A stretch of 64,000 nt of DNA from Amycolatopsis roodepoortensis (GCF_014873915.1 NZ_JADBEJ010000001.1:806001-870000); one strand, 5' to 3'; shown: positions 8,604 through 17,259, counted from the first letter of the stretch. Program-made: numbers and translations. Notes: generated by a model from the letters alone, not told the origin.

Positions 8604-9473
8604 TCACAGCAGTCCGACGGCCGTGTCGACGGCCTTGGCGACGTCGCCGTCGTGCGGGTAGAGCAGGGACCGGCCGACCACGAGGCCCTGCACGGTCGGC
8701 AGCGCGAGCGCGCGCTGCCAGGCGGCGAACGCGGCGTCGGGATCCTTGACCTCGCCGCCCAGCAGGACGGCGGGCAACGTCGAGGCGGCCAGCACGCGCT
8801 CCATGTCCTGCACCACCGGGAGTTTCAGCCAGGTGTAGGCCGACGAGCGGCCGAGCGCGGAGGCGATGGTGATCGAGCGGATCACGGCGTCGGGGGAGAG
8901 GTCGGTGCGGAGGCGTCCGTCGACCCAGTCCGCGAGGAACGGCTCGACCATCGCGATCAGTTTCCGGTCGGCGAGGTCGTTGACCGCCTTCGCGGTGTTC
9001 TCGAGGACGCTCGGCGTCGCCGGGTCGGTCAGGCAGATCCTGGTGAGCGTCTTGCCGCCGTCGAAGCGCATCCGCTCGATCGTTTCGGCGTCGTAGCAGG
9101 CGAACCGGTCGTCGATCTCGAAAGTCGATCCCGCGAGCCCGGTGCGGTTCATCGAGCCGATGACGGTCTTGCCGTCGAGGGCGCCGAGGAGCAGTAGATC
9201 GTCGATGATGTCGGGCGTCGCCAGCACTCCGGTGACGCCGGGGCGTTCCAGCGCCAGGCCGAGGCGGTCGAGCAGTTCGCCGCGGTCGGCCATCGCGAGC
9301 GGGTCGGAGCCGACGCCGTTCGCGCCGCGCGCCGGATGGTCCGCGGCGATGATCATCGTGCGGCCCTTGTCGTTGAACGGGGCCTTCGCCCGGACGCGGG
9401 TGGCGGCGGCCACCGCGACGGCCCCCGGATCGCGCACCCGCGCGGCGACTATCCGGCGCACTGTGTCCGACAC
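8604..9473 (-). CDS. Cgl0159 family (beta/alpha)8-barrel protein
   Basis: A 289-residue aldolase-like TIM-barrel protein of the Cgl0159 family, which in Corynebacterium and other actinobacteria sits in inositol-utilisation clusters. Visible landmarks are TMIIAADHPARGANGVG near residue 40, the GSMNRTGLAGSTFEIDDRF region, a strand-loop Lys in AYTWLKLP, and VLLGGEVKDPDAAF near the C-terminus. It probably acts as an aldolase-like step on a phosphorylated inositol intermediate, but the reaction is unproven. The GTG start at 9473 has GGGAGG 7 bp upstream. It is first in an operon with mmsA, and both diverge from a GntR regulator. Confidence 0.85.
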   Translation of the reverse strand: MSDTVRRIVAARVRDPGAVAVAAATRVRAKAPFNDKGRTMIIAADHPARGANGVGSDPLAMADRGELLDRLGLALERPGVTGVLATPDIIDDLLLLGALDGKTVIGSMNRTGLAGSTFEIDDRFACYDAETIERMRFDGGKTLTRICLTDPATPSVLENTAKAVNDLADRKLIAMVEPFLADWVDGRLRTDLSPDAVIRSITIASALGRSSAYTWLKLPVVQDMERVLAASTLPAVLLGGEVKDPDAAFAAWQRALALPTVQGLVVGRSLLYPHDGDVAKAVDTAVGLL

Positions 9474-9534
9474 CTTCGTACCTCCCGGTTCGCGTGATCC
9501 TGCGACCATCGCAAGGCTCGAGAGACTTTGTCAA

Positions 9535-9557
9535 GACATATGGACATAAGGTCATAG
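9535..9557. promoter_or_regulatory. putative GntR operator with repeated GACATA words
   Basis: Between the divergent GntR gene and the Cgl0159-mmsA operon, GACATATG, GACATAAG and GTCATAG follow one another at 8-bp spacing and together form an imperfect palindrome. This is the most AT-rich spot in the intergenic region. An operator for the GntR protein, overlapping the leftward promoter, is the simplest reading. Confidence 0.4.
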
Positions 9558-9582
9558 TGGCCGGTCGCGGTAGGCTCCGCGC

Positions 9583-10332
9583 ATGAAACCCTGGGTGCCC
9601 GGCGAGATCGTGGTGGATCCGAACGGTCCGGAGCCGCTGTATTCCCAGGTCGCCCGGCAGATCGGCGCCGCCATCGAGGACGGCAGGCTGCCCAACGGCG
9701 CCAGGCTGGACAACGAGCTCGATCTGGCCGCCCGGCTGCACCTCTCGCGGCCGACCATCCGCCAGGCGATCCAGTCGCTGGTCAACCAGGGGCTCCTCGT
9801 CCGCAAGCGCGGTGTCGGCACGCAGGTCGTGCGCACCAAGGTCGCGCGGCCGCTGCGGTTGAGCAGCCTCTTCGACGACCTCAGCGAAATCGGCGACAAG
9901 CCGGAGTCCGTCGTCCTCGTCAACCGGGTCGAGCCGGCGGGCGAAGACGCGATCGAGTATCTCGAGACGCCGGGCCTGACCCACGTCCGGCGCCTGAAGC
10001 GGGTGCGGTCGACGGGCGGCGAACCGTTGGCGATCATGAACAACTACCTGCCCGACGGCCTCATCGCCCCGGCCGACGACGAGCTGCGGGACAAGGGGCT
10101 CTACCAGCTACTGCGCTCCGCGGGCGTCCGTCTGCACGCCGCCCAGCAGAACGTCGGCGCCCGGCAGGCGACCGAGGAGGACGCCGAACTGCTCGGCGAG
10201 AAGCCGGGCGCGGCACTGCTGACCATGCGCCGCACCACCTACGACGAGTCCGGCAAGGTCGTGGAATACGGGTGGCACGTCTACCGTGCCTCGCGTTATT
10301 CGTTCAACCTCTCACTGACCAACAACGTTTGA
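9583..10332 (+). CDS. GntR family regulator, HutC subfamily
   Basis: A 249-residue repressor. The winged HTH is at about residues 15-85 (PLYSQVARQIGAAIEDGRLPNGARL, then LHLSRPTIRQAIQSLVNQGLLVRKRGVGTQV), and a UTRA effector domain covers about 95-245. HutC-type proteins release DNA on binding a small metabolite, often a pathway intermediate. Its divergent position next to Cgl0159-mmsA suggests it controls them, possibly with an inositol-derived ligand. Its last 21 bp overlap the 3' end of the convergent permease gene. Confidence 0.88.
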   Translation: MKPWVPGEIVVDPNGPEPLYSQVARQIGAAIEDGRLPNGARLDNELDLAARLHLSRPTIRQAIQSLVNQGLLVRKRGVGTQVVRTKVARPLRLSSLFDDLSEIGDKPESVVLVNRVEPAGEDAIEYLETPGLTHVRRLKRVRSTGGEPLAIMNNYLPDGLIAPADDELRDKGLYQLLRSAGVRLHAAQQNVGARQATEEDAELLGEKPGAALLTMRRTTYDESGKVVEYGWHVYRASRYSFNLSLTNNV

Positions 10333-11757
10333 CGGTTCGCGTTCCAGGTCGGTCTCCAACGCCGCGTACACCGACGGACGGAACCGCCGTAGCCAGCCGG
10401 CGAGCGCGAGCCCGGCCAACGCGACCACCAGGAGCAGCCACGGCAGATGCGGGACGACGCCGTTGCTCGATCCGGCGAGCGTCGGGAAGTTGAGGATCGC
10501 CAGCGTCACGATCAGCCCGAGTCCCACCGCGCCCAGTCCGGGGGCGATCAGCGTCTTCACGACCCGGCGATCCCGCGTGCGGCGGAAATAGACCAGGATC
10601 GCCACCGCCGCGAACAACTGCAGGGTGAGGATCCCGAGCGTGCCGAAGCCGGTCATGCTCGCGGTGAGGTCCGCGACCGGGTCGAGACCGGCGAGCCGGA
10701 ACGCCAGCGCCACCAGTGAACCGAAGGCCAGTTGGACGATCGAGGCGTAGCGCGGCGCGCCGTTGCCCGGGCTGGTCTTGCCCAGCAGGCGCGGCAGCAC
10801 GCCGACCCGGCCCAGCGCGTACAGATAGCGGGTGGCCGAATTGTGCAGTGCCAGCAGCGCCGCGAAGAGGCTGACCACCAGAAGCAGCAGCATCACCTTG
10901 GTCAACGGTCCCCCGAGATACTCCTGCGCGACCGAAAGCACCAGATCGCCGCTCGACAGATGCGCGGCGGCCACGTCCTGTGCCTGCTCGGCGCCGATCG
11001 CGCTGACCACGGCCCAGGTCGTGAACGCGGCGAACACGCCGATGAACCCGATCGCGATGTAGGTCGCCCGCGGGATCGTCCGCTTGGGATCCTTGGCCTC
11101 CTCGCCGAACAGCGCCGTCGCCTCGAACCCGATGAAGGCGTTGGCGGCGAACAACAACGCGAGCCCGCCCGCCCCCTGGAACACGACGGACGGGCTGAAC
11201 GCGGCGAACGAGAAGCCGTGCCGGAACAGCACGCTGAAATCCATGATCAGCAGAATCGCCACTTCGAGGATCAGCGAGACACCCAGGACCTTCGCGCTGA
11301 CCGCGATTCCCCGGCGGCTGAGCAGGAGGACCAGCGCGACCGAAAGCGCGCTCCATAACAGCCAATCGAGTTTCACGCCGAAGACGTCGTCGATCGCCGT
11401 GGAGGTGAAGAACCCGCTCGTGCCGATCGCGCCCGCGACGAAACAGTTGTAGCCGAGCATCGCGACGAACCCGGCGACGAGACCCGGTGTCCTGCCCAGC
11501 CCCTTGACCACGAAGGCGTAGAAGCCGCCCGCGCTGGTGAGCACCCGCGACATCTGCGCGTAGCCGACGGCGAACAGCAGCAGGACGACCGTCGCCAGCA
11601 GGAACGCCGCGACCATGCCGCCGCCGTTCCCGACCGCGATGCCGATGGCCGCGATCACGATCATCCCGGTCAGTGGCGCGACCGCGGCGAGCACGAGGAA
11701 GACGATGCCCGGCACGCCGAGGACGTTCTTGGCGAGCGACGTGTCGTCACGGCTCAT
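10312..11757 (-). CDS. APC superfamily amino acid permease
   Basis: A 481-residue membrane protein with about 12 hydrophobic segments. The first helix region VFLVLAAVAPLTGMIVIAAIGIAVGNG, then GGFYAFVVKGLGRTPGLVAGFVAMLGYN and the sixth-helix motif ANAFIGFEATALFGEEAKDP identify an APC (COG0531-like) transporter for amino acids or amines. Substrate is unknown. The C-terminal end overlaps the GntR gene by 21 bp tail-to-tail, an arrangement that can reduce expression of both when both are active. There is no enzyme gene in the same operon. Confidence 0.88.
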   Translation of the reverse strand: MSRDDTSLAKNVLGVPGIVFLVLAAVAPLTGMIVIAAIGIAVGNGGGMVAAFLLATVVLLLFAVGYAQMSRVLTSAGGFYAFVVKGLGRTPGLVAGFVAMLGYNCFVAGAIGTSGFFTSTAIDDVFGVKLDWLLWSALSVALVLLLSRRGIAVSAKVLGVSLILEVAILLIMDFSVLFRHGFSFAAFSPSVVFQGAGGLALLFAANAFIGFEATALFGEEAKDPKRTIPRATYIAIGFIGVFAAFTTWAVVSAIGAEQAQDVAAAHLSSGDLVLSVAQEYLGGPLTKVMLLLLVVSLFAALLALHNSATRYLYALGRVGVLPRLLGKTSPGNGAPRYASIVQLAFGSLVALAFRLAGLDPVADLTASMTGFGTLGILTLQLFAAVAILVYFRRTRDRRVVKTLIAPGLGAVGLGLIVTLAILNFPTLAGSSNGVVPHLPWLLLVVALAGLALAGWLRRFRPSVYAALETDLEREPSNVVGQ

Positions 11758-12064
11758 TCGGGCTCCTCGTCTCGACTGGACGGCCAGTATGGGAGCGAAG
11801 GTGCGCGTGGGCTTTGCTTTTGCGTGCTCGCGGCTTGTTCGTCAGCGCTGAGTACTCCGAGCGGGTGTCCGCATCCGAGGCCGGTTGACCGGAATCGACG
11901 CGTTTAGCGCGCGCGGGAGTGGTTAGCCCGAGACGACCGATCTCGCCGCTTAGGCTGTTCGGTCGGATTTGTCCGTCCGGTCCACGTCATCCCACTCGAC
12001 CGGGTACACGGGAAGGAGCGCCGTCAGGAACGATCCGCCTCCGGTGTCCTCAAGGGGGACTCGA
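11758..12064. other. intergenic region without gene
   Basis: About 307 bp between the divergent permease and AraC-type genes. I see no convincing reading frame and no strong hairpin. It must hold both promoters; no clear -35/-10 pair stands out. Confidence 0.5.
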
Positions 12065-13021
12065 ATGGACACACCGCTGGGAAAGTTCATGCTGCTGGTT
12101 TCGGAAGACCCGGAGGAGATACGGACATGTCTCGACGGCCTCTTCGGGGAATGCCGGTTCCGCGCGCGTTCGGCGTCGAAGGTCCGTGTGCACGCCCGGC
12201 GGACGAAGAACTTCACGGTCGCCTACGTCGCCTGTCCGGCCGCGGCCGAACTGCGGATCGGCTGTACCCGCCAGCACTTCCTGATCGCGGTCCCGGCCAC
12301 CGGCAGAGCGGCCACCACGGGGGAAGTGTGCAATCCCGGTTCCGTGCTGGAGGCCCGCTGGTCGCGGGAGTTCGCACAGTTGATGGTGATCATCGACCGC
12401 GGAGTGCTGGAAATGCGCCTGAGCGCGATGCTCGGGCGCGCCCTGCCTCAGCCGTTGCGATTCGAGGAGACGCTGAACACGGGGCGTCAGCCCGTCAAAG
12501 GATGGTATGACGCTCTGACGGCCTACGTGGGGTCGTTGGACGACACGGACAGCGCGCTGGAGATCGAAGCCGTCGCGGATTCCGTGGAACAAGGCTTGAT
12601 GACCACGTTTTTGGCCTCACAGAAGCACAATTACTGGGACGTCGTGACCGGCGAAGCGAAACTCGTGTCTTCACGCACCATTCGCGAGGCCACCCGGCTG
12701 ATCGACGGGCAACCGCACCGGCATCATTCGGTGACGAGCCTCGCCCGCGAGCTCGGGGTGAGCGTGCGCGCGCTGGAGAAGGGTTTCAAGCGGCATCTGG
12801 CGACCACTCCCAACGCCTATCTTCGCGATGTCCGGTTGGAACGCGCCCATGCCGACCTTTCCGCGGGCGAGCCCGACGCGGTCACCGTGGCACAGGTCGC
12901 CCAACGGCACGGGTTCTTCCACTTCGGGCGGTTCGCGGCCACCTATCGTGACCGGTTCGGTGAAGCCCCTTCTCATACCTTGCGCCGCCTCGTCGGGCCT
13001 TTTCGCTCGGGGTACGGATGA
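12065..13021 (+). CDS. AraC family transcriptional regulator
   Basis: A 318-residue protein with a C-terminal AraC-type double HTH at about residues 205-310 (SVTSLARELGVSVRALEKGFKRHLATTPNAYLRDVRLERAH, then VAQVAQRHGFFHFGRFAATYRDRFGEAPS). The N-terminal 190 residues are of the AraC-binding-like type seen in proteins such as ArgR/OxyR-independent XylS relatives; the ligand is unknown. The open frame extends upstream to 11969, but the ATG at 12065 follows AAGGGGGA at good spacing and is preferred. It sits 150 bp upstream of, and in the same direction as, the HAD / alpha-alpha-barrel / TrpA-like cassette, so it is a candidate activator of that cassette. Confidence 0.88.
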   Translation: MDTPLGKFMLLVSEDPEEIRTCLDGLFGECRFRARSASKVRVHARRTKNFTVAYVACPAAAELRIGCTRQHFLIAVPATGRAATTGEVCNPGSVLEARWSREFAQLMVIIDRGVLEMRLSAMLGRALPQPLRFEETLNTGRQPVKGWYDALTAYVGSLDDTDSALEIEAVADSVEQGLMTTFLASQKHNYWDVVTGEAKLVSSRTIREATRLIDGQPHRHHSVTSLARELGVSVRALEKGFKRHLATTPNAYLRDVRLERAHADLSAGEPDAVTVAQVAQRHGFFHFGRFAATYRDRFGEAPSHTLRRLVGPFRSGYG

Positions 13022-13170
13022 TGGACAGGACCGTGCGCGGAAGTGATCGCCACGGCCCCCATGCCCCCATACGGTGGATTTGAGCGTCACCCACCGGTAC
13101 ATCGTTCTTCCCTGCTGCACCAGGTATGCGGCGTGACGCTTCCGGTACATCCGACGGAAGGGTCAGGGCC

Positions 13171-14355
13171 ATGCCCCGAGAGCGTGAAATGTCGTCCCGA
13201 AGAGGAGGCGCCGCGGCCGTGCTGGCCGCGGCCCCTCGCGTGCCGGCCGGCGACGTCCCGGCGTGGCTGACCGGCCTGCTCACCGAATGTCCCGGCCCCG
13301 ACGCGGCCAGCGCGTCGGCCGCGTGGGCCGGAATAGGCGAGCACTGGATCGCGAGATGGTGCGCCATCACGGGTACCCCGGCCCCCGCGATGGACGACGC
13401 CATCCGCGACTTCATCCAGACCATGCGCGGGGAAGGCGATCTCTCCGAAGTCCAGCTGGCGCAGGTGTGCCACGCCATCGATCCCGGTCGCGGCCACACC
13501 CTCGCGGACGGCGCCGGCTCGGCGATCGAACGGTTCCTTTGGCGGGTCCGGCCGTGGCTGCCGCTCTGGGTCTCCTTCGCGCACTGGGTCGTCCGATGGT
13601 GCGTGCACCGCCGCCGCCGGCACGTGCTCTTCCTCGCGCGCGACATGCTGACGACGTACCTCACGGCGCGGCGGCTCGACCTGAAACTGTCCACCGGGCT
13701 CGACATCCGTCTCGCCCACGCCTCACGCGCCGACCACGGCGCCCTCGCGGACGTGCTCGGACTGCGGGAGGGGGAGTGGTTCGAGCCCGAACGTGTCGCG
13801 CTGGTCGACTCCGGTTGTTACGGCACGGTCATGTCGCGGCTGGCCGGGCAGATCGACGCCGGGACAAGCGCCGAGGAAGAAGCCGCCTGCCTGTTCTATT
13901 TCAGCCGTAACCCCAAGATCTTCGGCTACCTCAACTATCTCCTCAGCCCCAGCATCCTCGAACTCGACATCGCGGGCACCGACGTCGCCGACTTCGTCAT
14001 CTACGCCGGAGACCTGCTCGAAGCCATGCCCAAGCCGTACCGGGTGGTCCGGACCGAGTCCGGCCTGGCCGCCGAGCCGCAGGATCTGCTGACCTTCTGT
14101 CTCGGCATGGCCGTGCTCAAGGAGGTCGACGACTTCGTCGCCGCCGGTCCGCTGATATCCATCCCGCAAGCGCAACGCCGGGCGCTGGAGCTGTACAACG
14201 CGTACGCCAACGCCTCGGGGAACCGGATGCACGCCGATTCACTGCTGTTCCACACCCCCGCGCCGCAGCAGCTGCCCGCCGACTATGGCTTCGAAGCACT
14301 CGACTTCCAGAGTTTCCCGCCACAGAACGAGATCTTCGGGTCCGCGCCCGGCTGA
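13171..14355 (+). CDS. HAD-like protein of unknown function (first gene of three-gene cassette)
   Basis: A 394-residue soluble protein I do not recognise with certainty. Residues about 150-160 read HVLFLARDM, and residues about 209-220 read VALVDSGCYGTVM; both resemble the FLARDG and VDIGWxG blocks of COG5610-type predicted HAD hydrolases. No canonical DxDxT nucleophile motif is visible, so catalysis as a phosphatase is doubtful. Several starts are possible: ATG 13126, ATG 13171 (GGAAGGG 8 bp upstream, chosen), ATG 13189 and GTG 13219. It ends 20 bp before the alpha/alpha-barrel gene. The strictly adjacent partners suggest one pathway. Confidence 0.7.
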   Translation: MPREREMSSRRGGAAAVLAAAPRVPAGDVPAWLTGLLTECPGPDAASASAAWAGIGEHWIARWCAITGTPAPAMDDAIRDFIQTMRGEGDLSEVQLAQVCHAIDPGRGHTLADGAGSAIERFLWRVRPWLPLWVSFAHWVVRWCVHRRRRHVLFLARDMLTTYLTARRLDLKLSTGLDIRLAHASRADHGALADVLGLREGEWFEPERVALVDSGCYGTVMSRLAGQIDAGTSAEEEAACLFYFSRNPKIFGYLNYLLSPSILELDIAGTDVADFVIYAGDLLEAMPKPYRVVRTESGLAAEPQDLLTFCLGMAVLKEVDDFVAAGPLISIPQAQRRALELYNAYANASGNRMHADSLLFHTPAPQQLPADYGFEALDFQSFPPQNEIFGSAPG

Positions 14356-14375
14356 GGAAGAAAGGAAAGCACACC

Positions 14376-15209
14376 ATGACCGACGCCCTCACCTTCGTCG
14401 AATCCTGCCGTGACAGCGACGGGTTGCTCGTCGAGACCGATGAAAGCGCCCCCAGCCTCGAGGCCGCCCGGTTCGGCGCCGAAATCCGCGCGATGCGGGG
14501 AATCGGCCTGACGCGGCCGGAGCTGGAACTCGCCTCGGCGGCCCGGACCGGTGGCGCCTACGCGATGTTCCGGGGCGGGGCACCGTCCTTGGGAGCGACG
14601 TACTACGCCTTGCGGCTGTATCAGCTCGCCGGGGTCCCCGTGCCGGATTCCGGCGCGGTGGTCCGTTGGGTGGCCGAGGCGCTCGTCGCCGGCGGCAGGG
14701 TCGTCGTCGACATGGACGACCTCTTCTACGGGGTCAGGTCCCTGATCATCCTCGACGCCCGGCCGGAACCGGACGGCGCCGCCGAGATCCGCGCGTTCCT
14801 GCGCGCGTGTACCGGGGACGATCGTGGCTGTGCGCTCCTGCCCGACGGTCCGTCCGACATCGAACGGACTTATTGCTCGGTCGCGATCCGGCAATGGCTC
14901 GGAACCGAAGACGATCACACCGACGCGCGGGCGAGCGCTCCGTTCGTCGTCTCGTGCGACGACGGGTTCGGGCACATCCGGATGCGGCCGTCGCGCGCGG
15001 AATGGTCGCTCGCAAGCGCTTACTGGGGTGCGCGAACCGTTCAGTTGCTGAACCTGGCTTGGCCATGGGCCGAGTTGCACGCCGCGGTCCAGCGGTGCGC
15101 GCAACCGGACGGCGGGTTCAGCACGAACCCTGGTTCGACGTTGTGGGAGACCTATTGCGCGCTGCGGGTCATGAACATCGCCGCCTCCAGGCAGGAGCAA
15201 CCGGTATGA
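14376..15209 (+). CDS. prenyltransferase/terpene-cyclase-like alpha/alpha-barrel protein
   Basis: A 277-residue protein made of repeated helical hairpins of the kind found in squalene-hopene cyclases and protein prenyltransferase beta subunits: SLGATYYALRLYQLAG (71-86), DMDDLFYGVRSLIIL (112-126), DIERTYCSVAIRQWLG (about 159-174), SLASAYWGARTVQLL, and DGGFSTNPGSTLWETYCALR near the end. D112-x-D114-D115 matches the DxDD acid of class II terpene cyclases but also coincides with the repeat consensus, so it is suggestive only. At 277 residues it is about half the size of a full cyclase. Its stop overlaps the start of the TrpA-like gene by ATGA, so the two are translationally coupled. Confidence 0.72.
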   Translation: MTDALTFVESCRDSDGLLVETDESAPSLEAARFGAEIRAMRGIGLTRPELELASAARTGGAYAMFRGGAPSLGATYYALRLYQLAGVPVPDSGAVVRWVAEALVAGGRVVVDMDDLFYGVRSLIILDARPEPDGAAEIRAFLRACTGDDRGCALLPDGPSDIERTYCSVAIRQWLGTEDDHTDARASAPFVVSCDDGFGHIRMRPSRAEWSLASAYWGARTVQLLNLAWPWAELHAAVQRCAQPDGGFSTNPGSTLWETYCALRVMNIAASRQEQPV

Positions 15210-16012
15210 GTGCCGGGCTTCGTGAGAGCGCCGCCACCAGCGGAAGACTGGGGTTCGGCGTCTATCTGATCCCGGGTTTCCCCGACTGGGACACCAGCCT
15301 CGCCGCCGTCCGTGCCGCGGTGGCCGCGGGAGTGGACTTCGTCGAGTTCCCGATCCTGCTCGACGCGGGCTTCTCCGCCAGCACCGGGAGCGTCGTCGCG
15401 GAGGCGCTGGCGAAGGCGGGGCCGGACAACCTGGACCCGCGCTCGTCCCGGCTGCGCGAATGGCTGGCGGAGGCGCCGGTGCGGGTCGGGATCGTCTACC
15501 GATCGGCCTGGCCCGCCGCCGGCGACTGGCGTGCCGGTGACGAAATCCTGGCCGGTTGCGCGGGTCTGCTCTGTGAGCACGACATCCGGCCGTTTCCCGA
15601 GTACGCGGCCTGGGCACGCCGCCGCGGACTCGCCCTGGTGCCGCCGCTGCGGGTGACGCCCGAGCGCATCACCGACGAGGAGGCCGACGTGCTCGGCAGC
15701 GGCGACGGGTTCGTGTATCTCGCGCTCAGCGCCGAGACCGGACGGGCGGGCACCATCGACGATGGGCTCGGCCGCCGGATCGGCGATATCCGGCGTCTTC
15801 GCCCGGACCTGCCGATCTACACGGCCTTCGGCATCCGGGACGGCGACGACGTCGCAGCGGTCGCACGGCAGGGAGCCGACGGTTTCATCGTCGGCAGCCA
15901 CGCGCTCACGGTCCTCGGTGACGGTGTGCCGACGTTCGAGCGCTGGCTCGCCGGGATGATCGCGGCCCGGTCCGCTCAGGTTTCAGGGGACCTTCTGGAG
16001 AACTTCAGGTAG
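15206..16012 (+). CDS. divergent tryptophan synthase alpha-like protein
   Basis: A 268-residue (beta/alpha)8-barrel protein with TrpA landmarks: GFGVYLIPGFPDWDTSL at the start, VEFPILL at 46-52 where E47 matches the catalytic Glu49 of E. coli TrpA, GFVYLALSAETGRAG, and the phosphate-binding loops PIYTAFGI and GFIVGSHALTV. The position matching the second catalytic acid (Asp60) appears to be Ala58, so normal indole-glycerol-phosphate cleavage is in doubt. There is no trpB next to it. The ATG at 15206 overlaps the previous stop. It is probably a specialised enzyme of the cassette rather than housekeeping TrpA. Its 3' end overlaps the convergent permease by 37 bp. Confidence 0.8.
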   Translation: MSAGLRESAATSGRLGFGVYLIPGFPDWDTSLAAVRAAVAAGVDFVEFPILLDAGFSASTGSVVAEALAKAGPDNLDPRSSRLREWLAEAPVRVGIVYRSAWPAAGDWRAGDEILAGCAGLLCEHDIRPFPEYAAWARRRGLALVPPLRVTPERITDEEADVLGSGDGFVYLALSAETGRAGTIDDGLGRRIGDIRRLRPDLPIYTAFGIRDGDDVAAVARQGADGFIVGSHALTVLGDGVPTFERWLAGMIAARSAQVSGDLLENFR

Positions 16013-17259
16013 AGCAGTGCCCCCACGGCGAGCGCCGCCGCGAACAACAGGTACCAGCCCGCCAGCAGGAGCACGCCGAACACCAGGACCGTCGCGATCA
16101 CCGCGAACCACCGTTGTTTGCCGCCGGACGGCAGAAGCCGGACCCCGGCGGCCATCGCCACCAGGTAGATCGCGATCAGGCAGGCGTTCTCCGCGAGCAA
16201 CGCCTGTTCCAGTTCGAAGCCGGTGAGGATCGCGACGACGAAGCTGATCGCGGTCCCGGTGGTCACCACGAGGAGGCTGCGCCTCGGAACGTCACCCGAT
16301 CGGCTGCCCTTGGCCAGCCAATGCGGCAGAGCGCCATCACGGCCCAGCGCCGCGCCGAGTTTCGCCATACTCGCCACGAACACGTTGAGCACCCCCAGGG
16401 TGACCACGACGGCGATCACCGCGGCGACCACTCGAACGGAGGTACCGAGCCCTTCGCCGAGCAACGCGGCCAGTGGCGCTTCGGTTTCCCCGGCTCGCGG
16501 GCCGAGCACGAGAATCGTCATTCCGCCGACGGCGAGATAGAGCACCCCGATGACGACGATGGAGATTCCCGTGGCCAAGGGCAGATCTCGCCGGGGATTC
16601 CGGAAATCGGGGGCCAGATGGGTCACGGTCTCCCAGCCGATGAAGGCCCACACCAGCAGGCTGATCGCGGTCGCGATACCGGCGAAGCCGTGTGGCGCGA
16701 ACGGCTGAAGGTTGGCCGTGTCCGCCTTCGGCGCCGCGAGCACCACCGTGCCGACCAGGAGAAGCGCCAGGAAACCGGTGAGCACCAACTGCACACGTCC
16801 GGACAGGTGCACGCCGAAAAGGTTCACCCCGATGGCGATGAGCACCAGCACGGCGGCCAGGGACATCGTCATCGTCCGGCCGCCACCGACCAGTTCGGTG
16901 ATGTAGGCCGCGCCGAACGCGCTGGCGGCGGGCATGCCCGCCAGGGTGCCGAAATAGAACCACCATCCGGTCACGGCCGAGGTCTTCGGCCCGAACGCCC
17001 GCAGGGCGAACGTCGCCGGCCCGCCGGCGTCCGGATACCGTCCCGCCAGCGCCCCGAAGGTCGCCGCGACCGGGGCGGAGACCAGCACCAGGACCAGGAA
17101 GGCGATCAGCGACGCCGGACCCGCCGCCTTGGCCGCCAGTGCGGGCAGTACCAGCAGACCGGTGCCGAGGACGGCGCCGACGTACAGCGCGACGCCCTGC
17201 GGCACGGTCAAATGCCGGGTGTTCGACCGGGACGAGTGCTCGACTGTCGATCGGCTCAT
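15976..17259 (-). CDS. APC superfamily permease (YjeH-like)
   Basis: A 427-residue membrane protein with about 12 hydrophobic segments. The first helix reads VALYVGAVLGTGLLVLPALAAKAAGPAS, as in the YjeH-type amino-acid exporter/permease branch; LLVWAFIGWETVTHLAPDFRNPRRD marks the sixth-helix region. Direction of transport and substrate cannot be told. It is convergent with the TrpA-like gene, overlapping its last 37 bp, and has no other partner. A hydrophobic or aromatic amino-acid role linked to the cassette is possible but unsupported beyond position. Confidence 0.87.
   Translation of the reverse strand: MSRSTVEHSSRSNTRHLTVPQGVALYVGAVLGTGLLVLPALAAKAAGPASLIAFLVLVLVSAPVAATFGALAGRYPDAGGPATFALRAFGPKTSAVTGWWFYFGTLAGMPAASAFGAAYITELVGGGRTMTMSLAAVLVLIAIGVNLFGVHLSGRVQLVLTGFLALLLVGTVVLAAPKADTANLQPFAPHGFAGIATAISLLVWAFIGWETVTHLAPDFRNPRRDLPLATGISIVVIGVLYLAVGGMTILVLGPRAGETEAPLAALLGEGLGTSVRVVAAVIAVVVTLGVLNVFVASMAKLGAALGRDGALPHWLAKGSRSGDVPRRSLLVVTTGTAISFVVAILTGFELEQALLAENACLIAIYLVAMAAGVRLLPSGGKQRWFAVIATVLVFGVLLLAGWYLLFAAALAVGALLYLKFSRRSPET

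Noticed and set aside
7099..9984. Very long open frame on the minus strand that runs through mmsA, the Cgl0159 gene and beyond
   Set aside because: Only the mmsA part is real; upstream it is an accidental high-GC frame over another gene in a different frame, and GGAGG marks the true GTG at 8583.
14709..14720. DMDD taken as proof of a class II terpene cyclase
   Set aside because: The motif lies at the start of a helical repeat where other repeats also have D-x-E; it may be repeat consensus only, so it is kept as a hypothesis.
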